Positions 25,699 to 34,227 of a stretch of 35,836 bases of DNA are shown here, one piece after another; the first letter of the stretch is position 1, and every line of letters begins with the position of its first letter. The position numbers and the translations under genes were made by a program. The stretch covers positions 1 through 35,836 of the forward strand of contig JAGBRL010000112.1 in assembly GCA_017632345.1 (NCBI GenBank), written 5' to 3'. The notes under the pieces are model-generated. The model worked only from the letters and a program-made list of their open reading frames with translations, did no database searches and had not been told where the DNA came from. This stretch comes from Paludibacteraceae bacterium (lineage in GTDB: Bacteria > Bacteroidota > Bacteroidia > Bacteroidales > Paludibacteraceae).

Positions 25699-27372
25699 TT
25701 ACGGATTAGACAATATTTTTTTGTACGCCTCTTTGTTGTTCAGGATCTCCTTTGCAACATCAACAAAGACGTCCTCTTTCACCATTTCGCTCAGGAAGCC
25801 GCGTTTATAGTAGTATTTGCTTAATATTTCAGCAGTTACCAACCATTTGACATCTCTTTTGAAATGATCGAGGTCTTTGTCTATGTCATGTTCCAGTTTC
25901 TTTTCCAGCGCGTCGAACTCCTCCTTGGCAATTTCGTAGTAACCCTCTTTCTTCGCGATGTCCACCAAAGCCTTCACACCCTTTTCAGTGTTTCGGGTAT
26001 AGGTGAAATTCGCATCTTTCACAAACTTTTTGAAGTCATCGTAATCATCAAACACAAACTCTTTAGGCGGAGCTATGTTTTTATGTTTGACACGGAAATT
26101 GACCGCATAGTCGAAGATGATATTGTCAGAGACAAGTTTCTTTTCAAGTTCAGAGTAATTGTCTTTTATTTCAACTACAGAGTCTGGCGTAATGCCTCCG
26201 CCGTCGCGCACAATGCGTCCGTTCGCAGTTTTAAACTCTGTTGTCAGGCTGTCAGGGATACGCTTCACATAACCGTTTTCGTCGCGGTCAGAATAGTCGA
26301 TAGCCTGCACGCATCGTCCGCTCGGAGTGTAATATTTAGAAGTAGTGACCTTTATGCCTCCGCCATACGGCAAGTTGCGGGTAGTCTGCACCAGCCCTTT
26401 CCCGTAAGAGCGTTCGCCGATAACAACCGCTCTGTCAAGATCTTGCAACGCGCCAGCCACAACCTCAGAAGCAGAGGCAGAGCCTTTGTTTACAATCACG
26501 GCAAGCGGAATTTCAGTGTCGATTGGCGAGCTTGTCGCTTTGTAAGTTTCGTCCCATTGTTTCACTTTGCCTCTGGTAGTCAGCAATGTAGAGCCTTTTG
26601 GAACAAAATAGTTGACAATCTGCAGAGCCTCGCTAAGAAGTCCGCCCGGATTGCTTCTCAAATCGATAATCAAGGAGGTGATACCCTTTTTTTTCAAGTC
26701 AAGAAAAGCCTCTTTGAACGAGCTAGCGGTTTTGTCTGTGAAGTTAGACACGGAGATGAAACCGATGTTGTTATCCAGCACATCGTAATATTCGATAGGA
26801 TTTATAGCGATTTTCTCTCTTGTTATCTTCAGCTTTAGCGGCTTCTTCTCGCCCGGGCGTTCAACAACAACTTCAACCACAGTGTTAGCGTCGCCTCTCA
26901 GCAAGTTGCTGACGTCAGAAGTGCTTTTGTCTTCCCCGATCTTTTTGCCTGCGACCTCGATGAACTTGTCACCCACCTTCAGACCGCATTTGTCGGCAGG
27001 TTTTCCTTCGTATATTTCGTTGATAATGATTGCGTTCTTATGCTTTGCAATGATAGCTCCGACACCTGCATACTCGCCGCTCATCATAAATTTAAAGTCT
27101 TCCATTTCTTCTTCCGGAATGTAAACGGTGTAAGGGTCCAGACTGTTCAGCATGGCGTCGATGCCGGTTTTTATAGTTTTTTCAGGATTGATAGTATCTA
27201 CGTAAAACATGTCAAGTTCCTTGAACAGGGAATTGTAAATGTCCATGTTTTTAGACACGAGGAATTCGCGGCTGCCGTTTTTCTCCTCTGCAAAAATGTT
27301 TAGGACGCAGAGAGAGACCGAGAGTGACAAGACTAAACGTTTAAAAAAATATCTGTTGGTCATCAAGTTCAA
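25699..27372 (-). CDS. S41 family C-terminal processing peptidase (CtpA/Prc type)
   Basis: 557 aa. The signal peptide/anchor follows MNLMTNRYFFKRL (LVLSLSVSLCVLNIFA); the second Met, at 27363, could be the true start. A PDZ domain at about 85-170 contains YAGVGAIIAKHKNAIIINEI and GLKVGDKFIEVAGKKIG. The protease core holds LIIDLRSNPGGLL, the Ser region NKGSASASEVVAGALQD and the catalytic Lys in SYGKGLVQTT, the Ser/Lys dyad of S41 enzymes. The long helical C-terminal extension is usual in Bacteroidetes members. Periplasmic cleavage of protein tails, possibly including envelope hydrolases. First gene of the pair with the MurU-like enzyme. Confidence 0.95.
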   Translation of the reverse strand: MNLMTNRYFFKRLVLSLSVSLCVLNIFAEEKNGSREFLVSKNMDIYNSLFKELDMFYVDTINPEKTIKTGIDAMLNSLDPYTVYIPEEEMEDFKFMMSGEYAGVGAIIAKHKNAIIINEIYEGKPADKCGLKVGDKFIEVAGKKIGEDKSTSDVSNLLRGDANTVVEVVVERPGEKKPLKLKITREKIAINPIEYYDVLDNNIGFISVSNFTDKTASSFKEAFLDLKKKGITSLIIDLRSNPGGLLSEALQIVNYFVPKGSTLLTTRGKVKQWDETYKATSSPIDTEIPLAVIVNKGSASASEVVAGALQDLDRAVVIGERSYGKGLVQTTRNLPYGGGIKVTTSKYYTPSGRCVQAIDYSDRDENGYVKRIPDSLTTEFKTANGRIVRDGGGITPDSVVEIKDNYSELEKKLVSDNIIFDYAVNFRVKHKNIAPPKEFVFDDYDDFKKFVKDANFTYTRNTEKGVKALVDIAKKEGYYEIAKEEFDALEKKLEHDIDKDLDHFKRDVKWLVTAEILSKYYYKRGFLSEMVKEDVFVDVAKEILNNKEAYKKILSNP

Positions 27373-27576
27373 ATTTTTCTAAGTTGCCATGATGACTTGT
27401 GCCGAAAAGAGCCTAAGCCAGCCGAGGTTTTAGAGCGACAACTTAAAGTTAATAAATAAATTTTAAAAATTAAACAAATTGCAGGGATAGGAACAAACTA
27501 TCCGCAATGCAAAGTCAAAAATATAGATTCTTTTTTGAAAAAATGCTATTTTGGAAGATTTTTATTTGAGAATAGT

Positions 27577-27584
27577 TAATTTTG
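27577..27584 (+). promoter_or_regulatory. Candidate promoter box of the LrgA gene
   Basis: TAATTTTG matches TAnnTTTG. A TTTG at 27550-27553 is 23 nt upstream, slightly long. It places transcription near 27591, downstream of the alternative TTG start at 27551, and so supports the ATG at 27605. Confidence 0.45.
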
Positions 27585-27604
27585 TGGCGAAAAAAATAGA
27601 AGAG

Positions 27605-27976
27605 ATGATAAGAGGGACGTTTTTTATATTGTTTTTTTATTTCATTGGAGAGCTGGTCAGCGTTATGATAGGCAGGTTTGTGCCAGGTAGTGTGCTAGGC
27701 ATGGTGTTTTTGTTTTGCGCGTTGTTCTTCAAGTTAATAAAGCCGGAATATGTGAAAGATGCGGCTACGGTCATAACAAAAAACATGGCGGTCTTTTTTG
27801 TGCCGGTGGCGGTGGGGCTGATGACCTATTTTGACCTGCTGAAACAGCACTGGGTTGCAATTTTGGCGGCGATAGCGGTCAGTTCGGTGCTTGTTATCGT
27901 GTCTGTGGCTTTTGTTCAGGAGCGTTTCGAGAAGCGTAAGGGCAAGAAGGATGAAAGCGAGCAGCCTCAAGACTGA
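27605..27976 (+). CDS. CidA/LrgA family holin-like protein
   Basis: 123 aa. The start at 27605 (MIRGTFFILFFYFIGELVSV) is preferred over the in-frame TTG at 27551 because of the promoter box between them. Four hydrophobic spans are visible, with the family motif GxLVPGSVxGM seen as GRFVPGSVLGMVFLF, a KPEYVKDAATVITKNMAVFF segment and VPVAVGLM. The C terminus is highly charged (RFEKRKGKKDESEQPQD). The family forms holin-like or metabolite-export membrane complexes, normally with LrgB/CidB encoded next door. Here no LrgB follows; a terminator and convergent alaS come next. A stand-alone protein, or a partner encoded elsewhere. Confidence 0.88.
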   Translation: MIRGTFFILFFYFIGELVSVMIGRFVPGSVLGMVFLFCALFFKLIKPEYVKDAATVITKNMAVFFVPVAVGLMTYFDLLKQHWVAILAAIAVSSVLVIVSVAFVQERFEKRKGKKDESEQPQD

Positions 27977-27998
27977 TGATAGTTTGAACGCATAAAGC

Positions 27999-28038
27999 AA
28001 ATCCCGAACCGTTTGTGAAAAGCAGTTCGGGATTTTTT
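27999..28038 (+). terminator. Terminator after the LrgA gene
   Basis: AAATCCCGAAC (27999-28009) pairs perfectly with GTTCGGGATTT (28025-28035), followed by a T run. The inverted structure may also help end alaS transcription arriving from the other side, with a poorer U tract. Confidence 0.88.
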
Positions 28039-28059
28039 TGTATCTGTTATACTTCAGAA

Positions 28060-30672
28060 TCAAATCATGTTAACAACGATGTCGATGGCCTTTTCGAGTC
28101 CGGCAGGGTTCTTTCCGCCAGCCATAGCGAAGAAAGGCTGACCGCCTCCGCCACCTTGTATCTCTTTGGCTGCGGTGCGAATCATATTCGTAGCATTAAG
28201 GCCGTCGTTCACAAGAGCGTCCGACATCACGATTGTAAGCGTAGGCTTGCCATCGTTCATTGTTCCGCCAACGAAAAGCATCTTGTCCTTCACCTGATTT
28301 CTGATCTGGAAAGCGATAGACTTAACCATGTCAGCAGGGAAGTCACCCTTTAGAACGATAAGTTTCACACCGTTCTTTTCTGTAGCCTTTTCTATCAGAA
28401 GGTCCTTCATGCGCTGTATCTTTTCAGTCATGTATCCTTCCACCTGTTTTTTCAGGTCAGCGTTTTCCTCGATTGATTTCTTTATAGACTGAATCAAATT
28501 TGGCGTGTTGTTGAAGAAGTTCTTCAGTTCGCGGATCATATCCTGCTGCAGGTTGAGCAACTCTTCAGCTTTGGCGGCTGTTACCGCTTCGATACGGCGG
28601 ACGCCGGCGGCGATAGAGCTTTCAGAGATTATTCTGATGATACCAATCTGTCCAGTTGAAGCCACATGAGTACCGCCACAGAACTCTACAGAAGGGCCGT
28701 ATTTAACAACGCGCACTGTGTCTCCGTACTTCTCTCCAAACAACGCAATGGCGCCAAGCTGCTTAGCCTCTTCGATAGGCATGTTTCTAGCCTCTTCAAG
28801 AGCGATGTTCTGGCGTACCATCTTATTGGCAATCAGTTCTACCTGACGCAATTCTTCTTCTGTAACCTTTTGGAAATGAGAGAAGTCAAAACGCAATATT
28901 TCGTCAGACACGAAAGAGCCTTTCTGTTCCACATGAGTTCCGAGAACCTGACGGAACGCATAGTCGAGCAGGTGAGTGGCAGTGTGGTTGTTTGATATTT
29001 GCAGACGTCTGTCCATATCAACAACAGCACGGAACTGAGCCGTAGGGTCAGAAGGTAGTTTCTTTGCAATGTGCACGCTCAAGTTGTTCTCCTTCTTTGT
29101 GTCAATGATTTCTATCTTTTCGTCGCCGCATTCCAAATAACCGGAGTCTCCGACCTGTCCGCCCATTTCTGCATAGAAAGGAGTTTTGTCAAGGACAATT
29201 TGGAAAAGTTCCTGATTCTTCTGTTTGATTTTACGGTAACGCAATATCTCAACGTCAGCGTCAAGCCAGTCATATCCTACAAATTCAGACTCTCCGTCTT
29301 TTATTGTAGTCCAGTCGCCAGTCTCAACAGAGGCCGCATTTCTTGCGCGTTCCTTCTGTTTTTGCATTTCAGCGTCAAATTCAGCCTGATTAACAGTAAG
29401 TCCGTTCTCGCGCAAGATAAGTTCTGTCAAGTCGAGCGGGAACCCGAACGTGTCGTACAAAGTAAACGCTTCCACGCCGCTGATTTCAGATTTGTTTGCG
29501 GCTTTAGTGTCAGCCATAACCTTGTCGAGCAATCTGATTCCAGTTTCAAGAGTTCTCAAGAACGAATCTTCCTCCTCTTTTATAACCTTTTCTACCAAAA
29601 CCTTCTGAGCCGAAAGTTCAGGGTAAGCCTCGCCCATGCTGTCTATGAGGGCAGGAATAAGTTTAAACATGAACGCCTGTCTTTGTCCGAGGAACGTGTA
29701 GCCATATCTGACAGCGCGTCTTAGGATACGGCGGATCACATATCCGGCCTTGGCGTTAGACGGAAGTTGTCCGTCAGTTATAGAGAAAGCGATAGTTCTG
29801 ATGTGGTCAGCAATTACGCGCATAGCGATGTCGGTCTCTTTTTTCTGCCCGTATTCGCAGCCGCAAATCTTGCCTATTTCCTTCAAGATAGGCTGGAACA
29901 CGTCAGTGTCGTAGTTGGACTGTTTGCCCTGAAGGGCCATGCACAGACGTTCAAAACCCATGCCAGTGTCCACGTGTTTTGCAGGTAGCTGTTCGAGAGA
30001 GCCGTCAGCCTTCCTGTTGAACTGCATGAAGACATTGTTCCATATTTCGATAACCTGCGGATGGTCGTTGTTGACCAAAGTCAGCCCGTCAACCTTAGCT
30101 CTTTCTTCGTCAGGGCGCAAGTCTATATGAATTTCGGAGCAAGGGCCGCACGGACCAGTGTCGCCCATTTCCCAAAAATTATCCTTTTTGTTTCCGTTGA
30201 TGATTCTTTCGGCAGGAAGGAACTTAGCCCAGATTTCTGCGGCTTCGTTGTCACGTTCCAATCCGTCTTCCTTGCTGCCTTCAAAGACAGTAGCGTAAAG
30301 TCTGTCCGGGTCAAGTTTAAGAACTTCGACAAGATATTCCCAAGCCCAAGAGATAGCCTCTTTCTTGAAATAGTCTCCAAACGACCAGTTGCCGAGCATC
30401 TCGAACATAGTGTGGTGGTAAGTGTCGTGCCCAACCTCTTCAAGGTCGTTGTGTTTTCCGCTCACGCGCAAGCACTTCTGCGAATTTGCAACACGCGGAT
30501 ATTTGCGTGGAGAGTTGCCGAGGAAAATGTCCTTGAACTGGTTCATGCCCGCATTGGTGAACATCAATGTAGGGTCGTTTTTCACCACCATAGGAGCCGA
30601 TGGCACTATCTGATGCCCTTTCGAGGCAAAAAAGTCAGTGAATGACTTGCGAATCTCTTTGGCTGTCATCAT
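28060..30672 (-). CDS. alaS: Alanyl-tRNA synthetase
   Basis: Charges tRNA-Ala with alanine and edits misacylated Ser/Gly. 870 aa, full length. Seen in order: the class II catalytic domain starting [20 protein letters not shown] with [35 protein letters not shown] and [15 protein letters not shown]; the editing domain with [19 protein letters not shown] and zinc-binding EFCGGTHVA; and the C-Ala domain ending [19 protein letters not shown]. Two adjacent Met codons start the frame (30672 and 30669); either could be used. A TAAATTTG box (30748-30741, minus) about 70 nt upstream is a plausible -7 element. Confidence 0.98.
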   Translation of the reverse strand: MMTAKEIRKSFTDFFASKGHQIVPSAPMVVKNDPTLMFTNAGMNQFKDIFLGNSPRKYPRVANSQKCLRVSGKHNDLEEVGHDTYHHTMFEMLGNWSFGDYFKKEAISWAWEYLVEVLKLDPDRLYATVFEGSKEDGLERDNEAAEIWAKFLPAERIINGNKKDNFWEMGDTGPCGPCSEIHIDLRPDEERAKVDGLTLVNNDHPQVIEIWNNVFMQFNRKADGSLEQLPAKHVDTGMGFERLCMALQGKQSNYDTDVFQPILKEIGKICGCEYGQKKETDIAMRVIADHIRTIAFSITDGQLPSNAKAGYVIRRILRRAVRYGYTFLGQRQAFMFKLIPALIDSMGEAYPELSAQKVLVEKVIKEEEDSFLRTLETGIRLLDKVMADTKAANKSEISGVEAFTLYDTFGFPLDLTELILRENGLTVNQAEFDAEMQKQKERARNAASVETGDWTTIKDGESEFVGYDWLDADVEILRYRKIKQKNQELFQIVLDKTPFYAEMGGQVGDSGYLECGDEKIEIIDTKKENNLSVHIAKKLPSDPTAQFRAVVDMDRRLQISNNHTATHLLDYAFRQVLGTHVEQKGSFVSDEILRFDFSHFQKVTEEELRQVELIANKMVRQNIALEEARNMPIEEAKQLGAIALFGEKYGDTVRVVKYGPSVEFCGGTHVASTGQIGIIRIISESSIAAGVRRIEAVTAAKAEELLNLQQDMIRELKNFFNNTPNLIQSIKKSIEENADLKKQVEGYMTEKIQRMKDLLIEKATEKNGVKLIVLKGDFPADMVKSIAFQIRNQVKDKMLFVGGTMNDGKPTLTIVMSDALVNDGLNATNMIRTAAKEIQGGGGGQPFFAMAGGKNPAGLEKAIDIVVNMI

Positions 30673-30740
30673 TTTATATTATCATATTTTACCGTGTGAT
30701 GCGTTGGCACCACTACTAATTTACAATTTCTTTTAAAGTG

Positions 30741-30748
30741 CAAATTTA
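30741..30748 (-). promoter_or_regulatory. Candidate -7 element of alaS
   Basis: On the minus strand TAAATTTG fits TAnnTTTG. No TTTG is found at the expected distance upstream, so support is partial. The leader would be about 60 nt. Confidence 0.4.
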
Positions 30749-30827
30749 ATTAAAAAGGATTAGAAGATTTTATTTTTTGACTAAAAATTTTATTTAGAGT
30801 ACAAAATAGCATCTTCGTTGGCGTAAC

Positions 30828-31910
30828 TTAGTTTGTGTATGAAACCGACGCGTCGTGATTTGTGTTTCTGAACCATGATATTGTATTGCCGTCAACAACC
30901 TCCTTTTTGAATAGCGGGGCAGAAAAGTGCGGACTTTTGACGCCGTCTTTTACGAAGATGTCAGGGTTTGTCTCTGTCCTGATTTCATCCCACAGATTTG
31001 CGTCGATAAACGATTGCAGGGTAGCGGAGCCTCCTTCCACAATGAGCGACTGCAGTTTGTTTTCGTATAGATATTTTGTCAGAAAATTCAGGTCTAACTT
31101 TTTGTCGAAGCAGAAAGGAGCGTCGCACACAAATTTGACGTTGCGATTATCTGCGGATGCAAACTCCTTTTCTGTGAAGACTATCGTATTTGCGTCTTCA
31201 TTAAAGATGTTGCAATAAGCCGGCACTTTTAAATCTCTGTCAATAAGGACTCTGGTCGGATTGTTGCCTTTCCAGAGTCGTGCGGTAAGAGACGGATTGT
31301 CCTTTATTGCGGTGTTTGTGCCGACAAGAATGGCAGCCTCTTGCGTCCTCATCTTATGAGAGAGGATGATGCTTTTGTCTGTGGATATTTTCAGAGGTTT
31401 TTCATCAGAGCCATCCATAAATCCGTTGGCGGACTGGGCGAATTTCAAAATTATGTACGGACGTTTCAGCGTGTGAAAAGTGAAGAAGCGTCGGTTCAGT
31501 TCCCATCCTTCTTCTTCCAGCACTCCTACGGTTACATTCACGCCCGCATCTTGCAGCATTTTGATTCCGCGTCCGGACACTTCCGGGAACGGGTCTTTGT
31601 TGCATATCACGACGTTAGGAATTTTGCAGTCGATGATAAGTTTTGAGCAGGGTGGTGTTTTGCCGTAGTGCGAGCAAGGCTCAAGATTGACGTATATAGT
31701 GGCTTTGCAAAGCAAAGATTTGTCGGCTACAGAATTAATTGCATTAACCTCGGCATGAGGCTCTCCGTATTTCCTGTGAAAACCCTCGCCGATAATCTTT
31801 CCGTCATGAACCACAACCGCTCCGACCATCGGATTCGGAGCCACGTTGCCAAATCCGCACTTTGCCAGCTGAAAGCAGCGCTTCATATAAATCTCGTCAA
31901 TAGTAGCCAT
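30828..31910 (-). CDS. ribD: Bifunctional riboflavin biosynthesis deaminase/reductase RibD
   Basis: Catalyses deamination and side-chain reduction of the pyrimidine intermediate in riboflavin synthesis. 360 aa. N-terminal deaminase (about 1-145): MKRCFQLAKCGFGNVAPNPM, the zinc ligand and catalytic Glu in HAEVNAI, and the zinc cysteines in EPCSHYGKTPPC. C-terminal reductase (about 150-345): RPYIILKFAQSANGFM, ILVGTNTAIKDNPSLTARLW and LIVEGGSATLQSFI. Other rib genes are not adjacent. No FMN riboswitch was recognised upstream; a promoter box (TATATTTG) is present about 26 nt before the start. Confidence 0.96.
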   Translation of the reverse strand: MATIDEIYMKRCFQLAKCGFGNVAPNPMVGAVVVHDGKIIGEGFHRKYGEPHAEVNAINSVADKSLLCKATIYVNLEPCSHYGKTPPCSKLIIDCKIPNVVICNKDPFPEVSGRGIKMLQDAGVNVTVGVLEEEGWELNRRFFTFHTLKRPYIILKFAQSANGFMDGSDEKPLKISTDKSIILSHKMRTQEAAILVGTNTAIKDNPSLTARLWKGNNPTRVLIDRDLKVPAYCNIFNEDANTIVFTEKEFASADNRNVKFVCDAPFCFDKKLDLNFLTKYLYENKLQSLIVEGGSATLQSFIDANLWDEIRTETNPDIFVKDGVKSPHFSAPLFKKEVVDGNTISWFRNTNHDASVSYTN

Positions 31911-31935
31911 ATAAATAATATTTTGTAACCGAGTG

Positions 31936-31963
31936 CAAATATAAGTTTTTTTAGCGAAGCCGG
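31936..31963 (-). promoter_or_regulatory. Promoter of ribD
   Basis: TATATTTG on the minus strand (31943-31936) is preceded, 20 nt further up, by CTTG, a near match to the Bacteroidetes TTTG box. It lies just after the terminator of the upstream GH5 gene, so ribD is transcribed independently. Confidence 0.55.
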
Positions 31964-31971
31964 CAAGAGCG

Positions 31972-32000
31972 AAAAAAGGCGGACTGAAAAGCCCGCCTTT
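31972..32000 (-). terminator. Terminator of the first GH5 gene
   Basis: AAAGGCGG (31975-31982) and CCGCCTTT (31993-32000) form a perfect 8-bp stem. Read on the minus strand it ends in a T run. Nearly identical to the terminator at 34177-34205. Confidence 0.9.
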
Positions 32001-32022
32001 AGAAAAGTATAATCAGTGAAGA

Positions 32023-34095
32023 TTATTTTACAAGAACCTTAACAGCCTTAGAGTTAGAAGCTGTAGTCAAGTTAACAATGTAAAGACCAGGAGCAACGTT
32101 GAAGTTGTTGTCGCCCTTGTCGATGTTAACGGTTATTGTAGAGCCTGCAACTGTAGAGATTGTAGCTGTGCCTGCCTCTTCTGAGTAGATAGAGATGATG
32201 CCGTCGTTTGCAGAGTAGATAGCGCCGTCATTCACAGAAACGTTGTTAATGCCAGTGCCTTTGCCTGTAACCAAAGGGTCGTCTTCCGGAATGTTCTCTA
32301 TGCCTTCAACCCATTCGAAGTTAAGAGGGCCTACGTCACCGACAGATTTAGAGCCGATAAGGAACTTTATTGTTTGAGTGCCTGTTTCTGTAAATAGCAC
32401 GTAAGCCTGTTTCTTGTTGCACATAACTTGATTCCACTGCCAGCACTGCCAATCCTCTTTGCCTGATTTTTCGCAGTCTTCTTTTGACATAGGCACAAGC
32501 TTTAATTCAGAAAAGTTATAATCGTCTTTTTTCTCTATGTCTCGCACAATGCAGCCCCCTAATTCGCCTAACTTCAGAAGAGTGAAAGAGCCTAAATCAG
32601 AAGAAGTTAGGCTTGTCAGACACTCCAATTTGTAGTAGCCTGCCTTTTCTACATTAATAGTGTAGTTAATCCATTCTCCGGGTTCTGTTTTTTCTATGCT
32701 GTACCAACCTGCGTTTTTTTCGTCAGGTCCAAAGCAGCCAATCAAGTCAACGCAGTTGTCCGAAATGTCAGGGACCTGAGTCCATTGCTGTCCATAAGCA
32801 AAAGTGTCAATGTATTCGCCCAAACGGAAAGTGCTGCCATGAGAAACACCACTGTTGCAATTCAAAGCCTCGTCTTTTCCTCCGTTGTTAGCAGGGTCGT
32901 TCACTGCATATCCAACAATCTCACCTTCTTCGTTTTTGACAAAAGTTTCGCTATTTTCGTCATGATATGCAATGCCTTCTCCTCCATTGTCGTAGAATCC
33001 TAAATCAAACGGAGCTTCTCGTGTTGTAGGAAGTGATTGATCAGGGATAGGTGCACAGCAAATCACAGGAGGATCCAGAATATAATAAAGCCTACTTATG
33101 ATGTACTTGCCGGTAGTAGTGACGTTGCTTGGATCGCAAGAACCGCTAAACGTAGCGGAGCCGTCGCCCTTGGCTCCCCAGTTCCAGAAACACCAGCTAA
33201 CTAACTGCTTTCCGTCATTGTTCTTGTCACAATAAGCGAGCAACTTGTCTGCTGCATTCTGGCAAAGCTCACCTTCGCCGCTGAACGTTACACCAGACCA
33301 TTCAGAAACGAATACCGGAATAGACGCAGTTGCATAACTGAAGTTGCCAAGAAGGCCTTCGTGAGAGCATGCGTAGTAGTGGAACGCATACATAATCTGT
33401 AGCGTGCTGTGAGTAACTTTACCTTGAGTCACAGGGTCCAAAATCTGCTGGTCCCAAGAAGGCGTGCCTACGATAACAACTGCGTTAGGGTCGTTTTCCG
33501 CAATTGTAGGGAGCAACGCATTTGCATAGTTCTTGATGTTAGACCAAGGCTTCTGGTCTGGTTCGTTACAGATTTCGTAGATAACGTGCTTGTACCCTTT
33601 GCTCTTTACGTAAGAAGAGATTTCGCCGAAGAAAGTCTTAGCATCGTTCAAATAAGTGTGGGGGTCGCCGCTCTGACCTCCTGTAGTTTCAAGGACGTGC
33701 CAGTCAACCATACAATAGATACCCACATTAGCAGTCCAGTCAATATAACTCTTCATTTTGACTGTTTCCATTTCAGAATTTGGCAAATAGCCTCCGTAAT
33801 CGGACAGATACATAGCCATACGAACAACGTTCGCGCCCCAAGCCTTCATCTGGCGGAACTGGTCTTCTGTCAAACAACCGCTAACTTCGTCGAAGTGAGT
33901 AGAGAACGAACTCCAACCTCTCAGTTGAACAGCCTCTCCTGATTCGCTGCTGAGCTGGTTGCCCACCAACTTAAGACGACCCCATTCTCCAATGTAATCA
34001 TTGTCTTTGAGGGCTGCAGGGTCCTTGCTGATTGCACTTGCATTCAAGCAGAATGCACTTGCAAGTAATAAGAATAAGTTCTTGAAATTTTTCAT
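32023..34095 (-). CDS. Secreted GH5 endoglucanase-like enzyme with CBM and T9SS tail
   Basis: 690 aa. Signal peptide (MKNFKNLFLLLASAFCLNAS). The GH5 barrel at about 30-330 has acid/base E178 in YEICNEPD, nucleophile E265 in VFVSEWSG, the HYY motif at 239-241 and WCFWNWG at 301-307. A linker leads to a CBM6-like beta-sandwich at about 360-600 (GEGIAYHD, RLGEYIDTFAYGQQW, GEWINYTINVEKAGYYKLEC). The C-terminal 75 residues, ending VAPGLYIVNLTTASNSKAVK-VLVK, match type A sorting domains of the type IX secretion system, so the enzyme is probably cell-surface attached or secreted. Likely substrate beta-1,4-glucan (cellulose or mixed-linkage glucan). Own promoter and terminator. Tandem paralogue of the next gene. 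Confidence 0.93.
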   Translation of the reverse strand: MKNFKNLFLLLASAFCLNASAISKDPAALKDNDYIGEWGRLKLVGNQLSSESGEAVQLRGWSSFSTHFDEVSGCLTEDQFRQMKAWGANVVRMAMYLSDYGGYLPNSEMETVKMKSYIDWTANVGIYCMVDWHVLETTGGQSGDPHTYLNDAKTFFGEISSYVKSKGYKHVIYEICNEPDQKPWSNIKNYANALLPTIAENDPNAVVIVGTPSWDQQILDPVTQGKVTHSTLQIMYAFHYYACSHEGLLGNFSYATASIPVFVSEWSGVTFSGEGELCQNAADKLLAYCDKNNDGKQLVSWCFWNWGAKGDGSATFSGSCDPSNVTTTGKYIISRLYYILDPPVICCAPIPDQSLPTTREAPFDLGFYDNGGEGIAYHDENSETFVKNEEGEIVGYAVNDPANNGGKDEALNCNSGVSHGSTFRLGEYIDTFAYGQQWTQVPDISDNCVDLIGCFGPDEKNAGWYSIEKTEPGEWINYTINVEKAGYYKLECLTSLTSSDLGSFTLLKLGELGGCIVRDIEKKDDYNFSELKLVPMSKEDCEKSGKEDWQCWQWNQVMCNKKQAYVLFTETGTQTIKFLIGSKSVGDVGPLNFEWVEGIENIPEDDPLVTGKGTGINNVSVNDGAIYSANDGIISIYSEEAGTATISTVAGSTITVNIDKGDNNFNVAPGLYIVNLTTASNSKAVKVLVK

Positions 34096-34147
34096 GTTAG
34101 ATATGTTTTGTGATTATATTGAGTTTCTTGTTAAATAGAACACTTTG

Positions 34148-34178
34148 CAAATATAAAATTTATTTGCAAAAAAACAAA
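34148..34178 (-). promoter_or_regulatory. Promoter of the first GH5 gene
   Basis: On the minus strand TTTG (34178-34175), exactly 19 nt, then TATATTTG (34155-34148): a perfect consensus match. The leader is about 46 nt. It partly overlaps the tail of the terminator of the preceding GH5 gene. Confidence 0.8.
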
Positions 34179-34205
34179 AAAAGGCGGACTAAAAAGCCCG
34201 CCTTT
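34177..34205 (-). terminator. Terminator of the second GH5 gene
   Basis: AAAGGCGG (34180-34187) pairs with CCGCCTTT (34198-34205), and a T-rich tract follows on the minus strand. It differs at one loop base from the terminator of the downstream paralogue, so it was duplicated with the gene. Confidence 0.9.
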
Positions 34206-34227
34206 AGAAAAGTATAATCAGTAAAGA

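Noticed and set aside
25864..26838. 324-codon plus-strand ORF opposite the S41 protease
   Set aside because: It is antisense to a protease with PDZ and Ser/Lys motifs; composition is shadow-like (Val, Phe, Arg).
29071..30645. Several plus-strand ORFs opposite alaS
   Set aside because: alaS is complete and unmistakable on the minus strand; these are its shadows.
31911..31971. FMN riboswitch upstream of ribD
   Set aside because: The interval to the terminator is only about 60 nt and has no RFN element-like conserved blocks.
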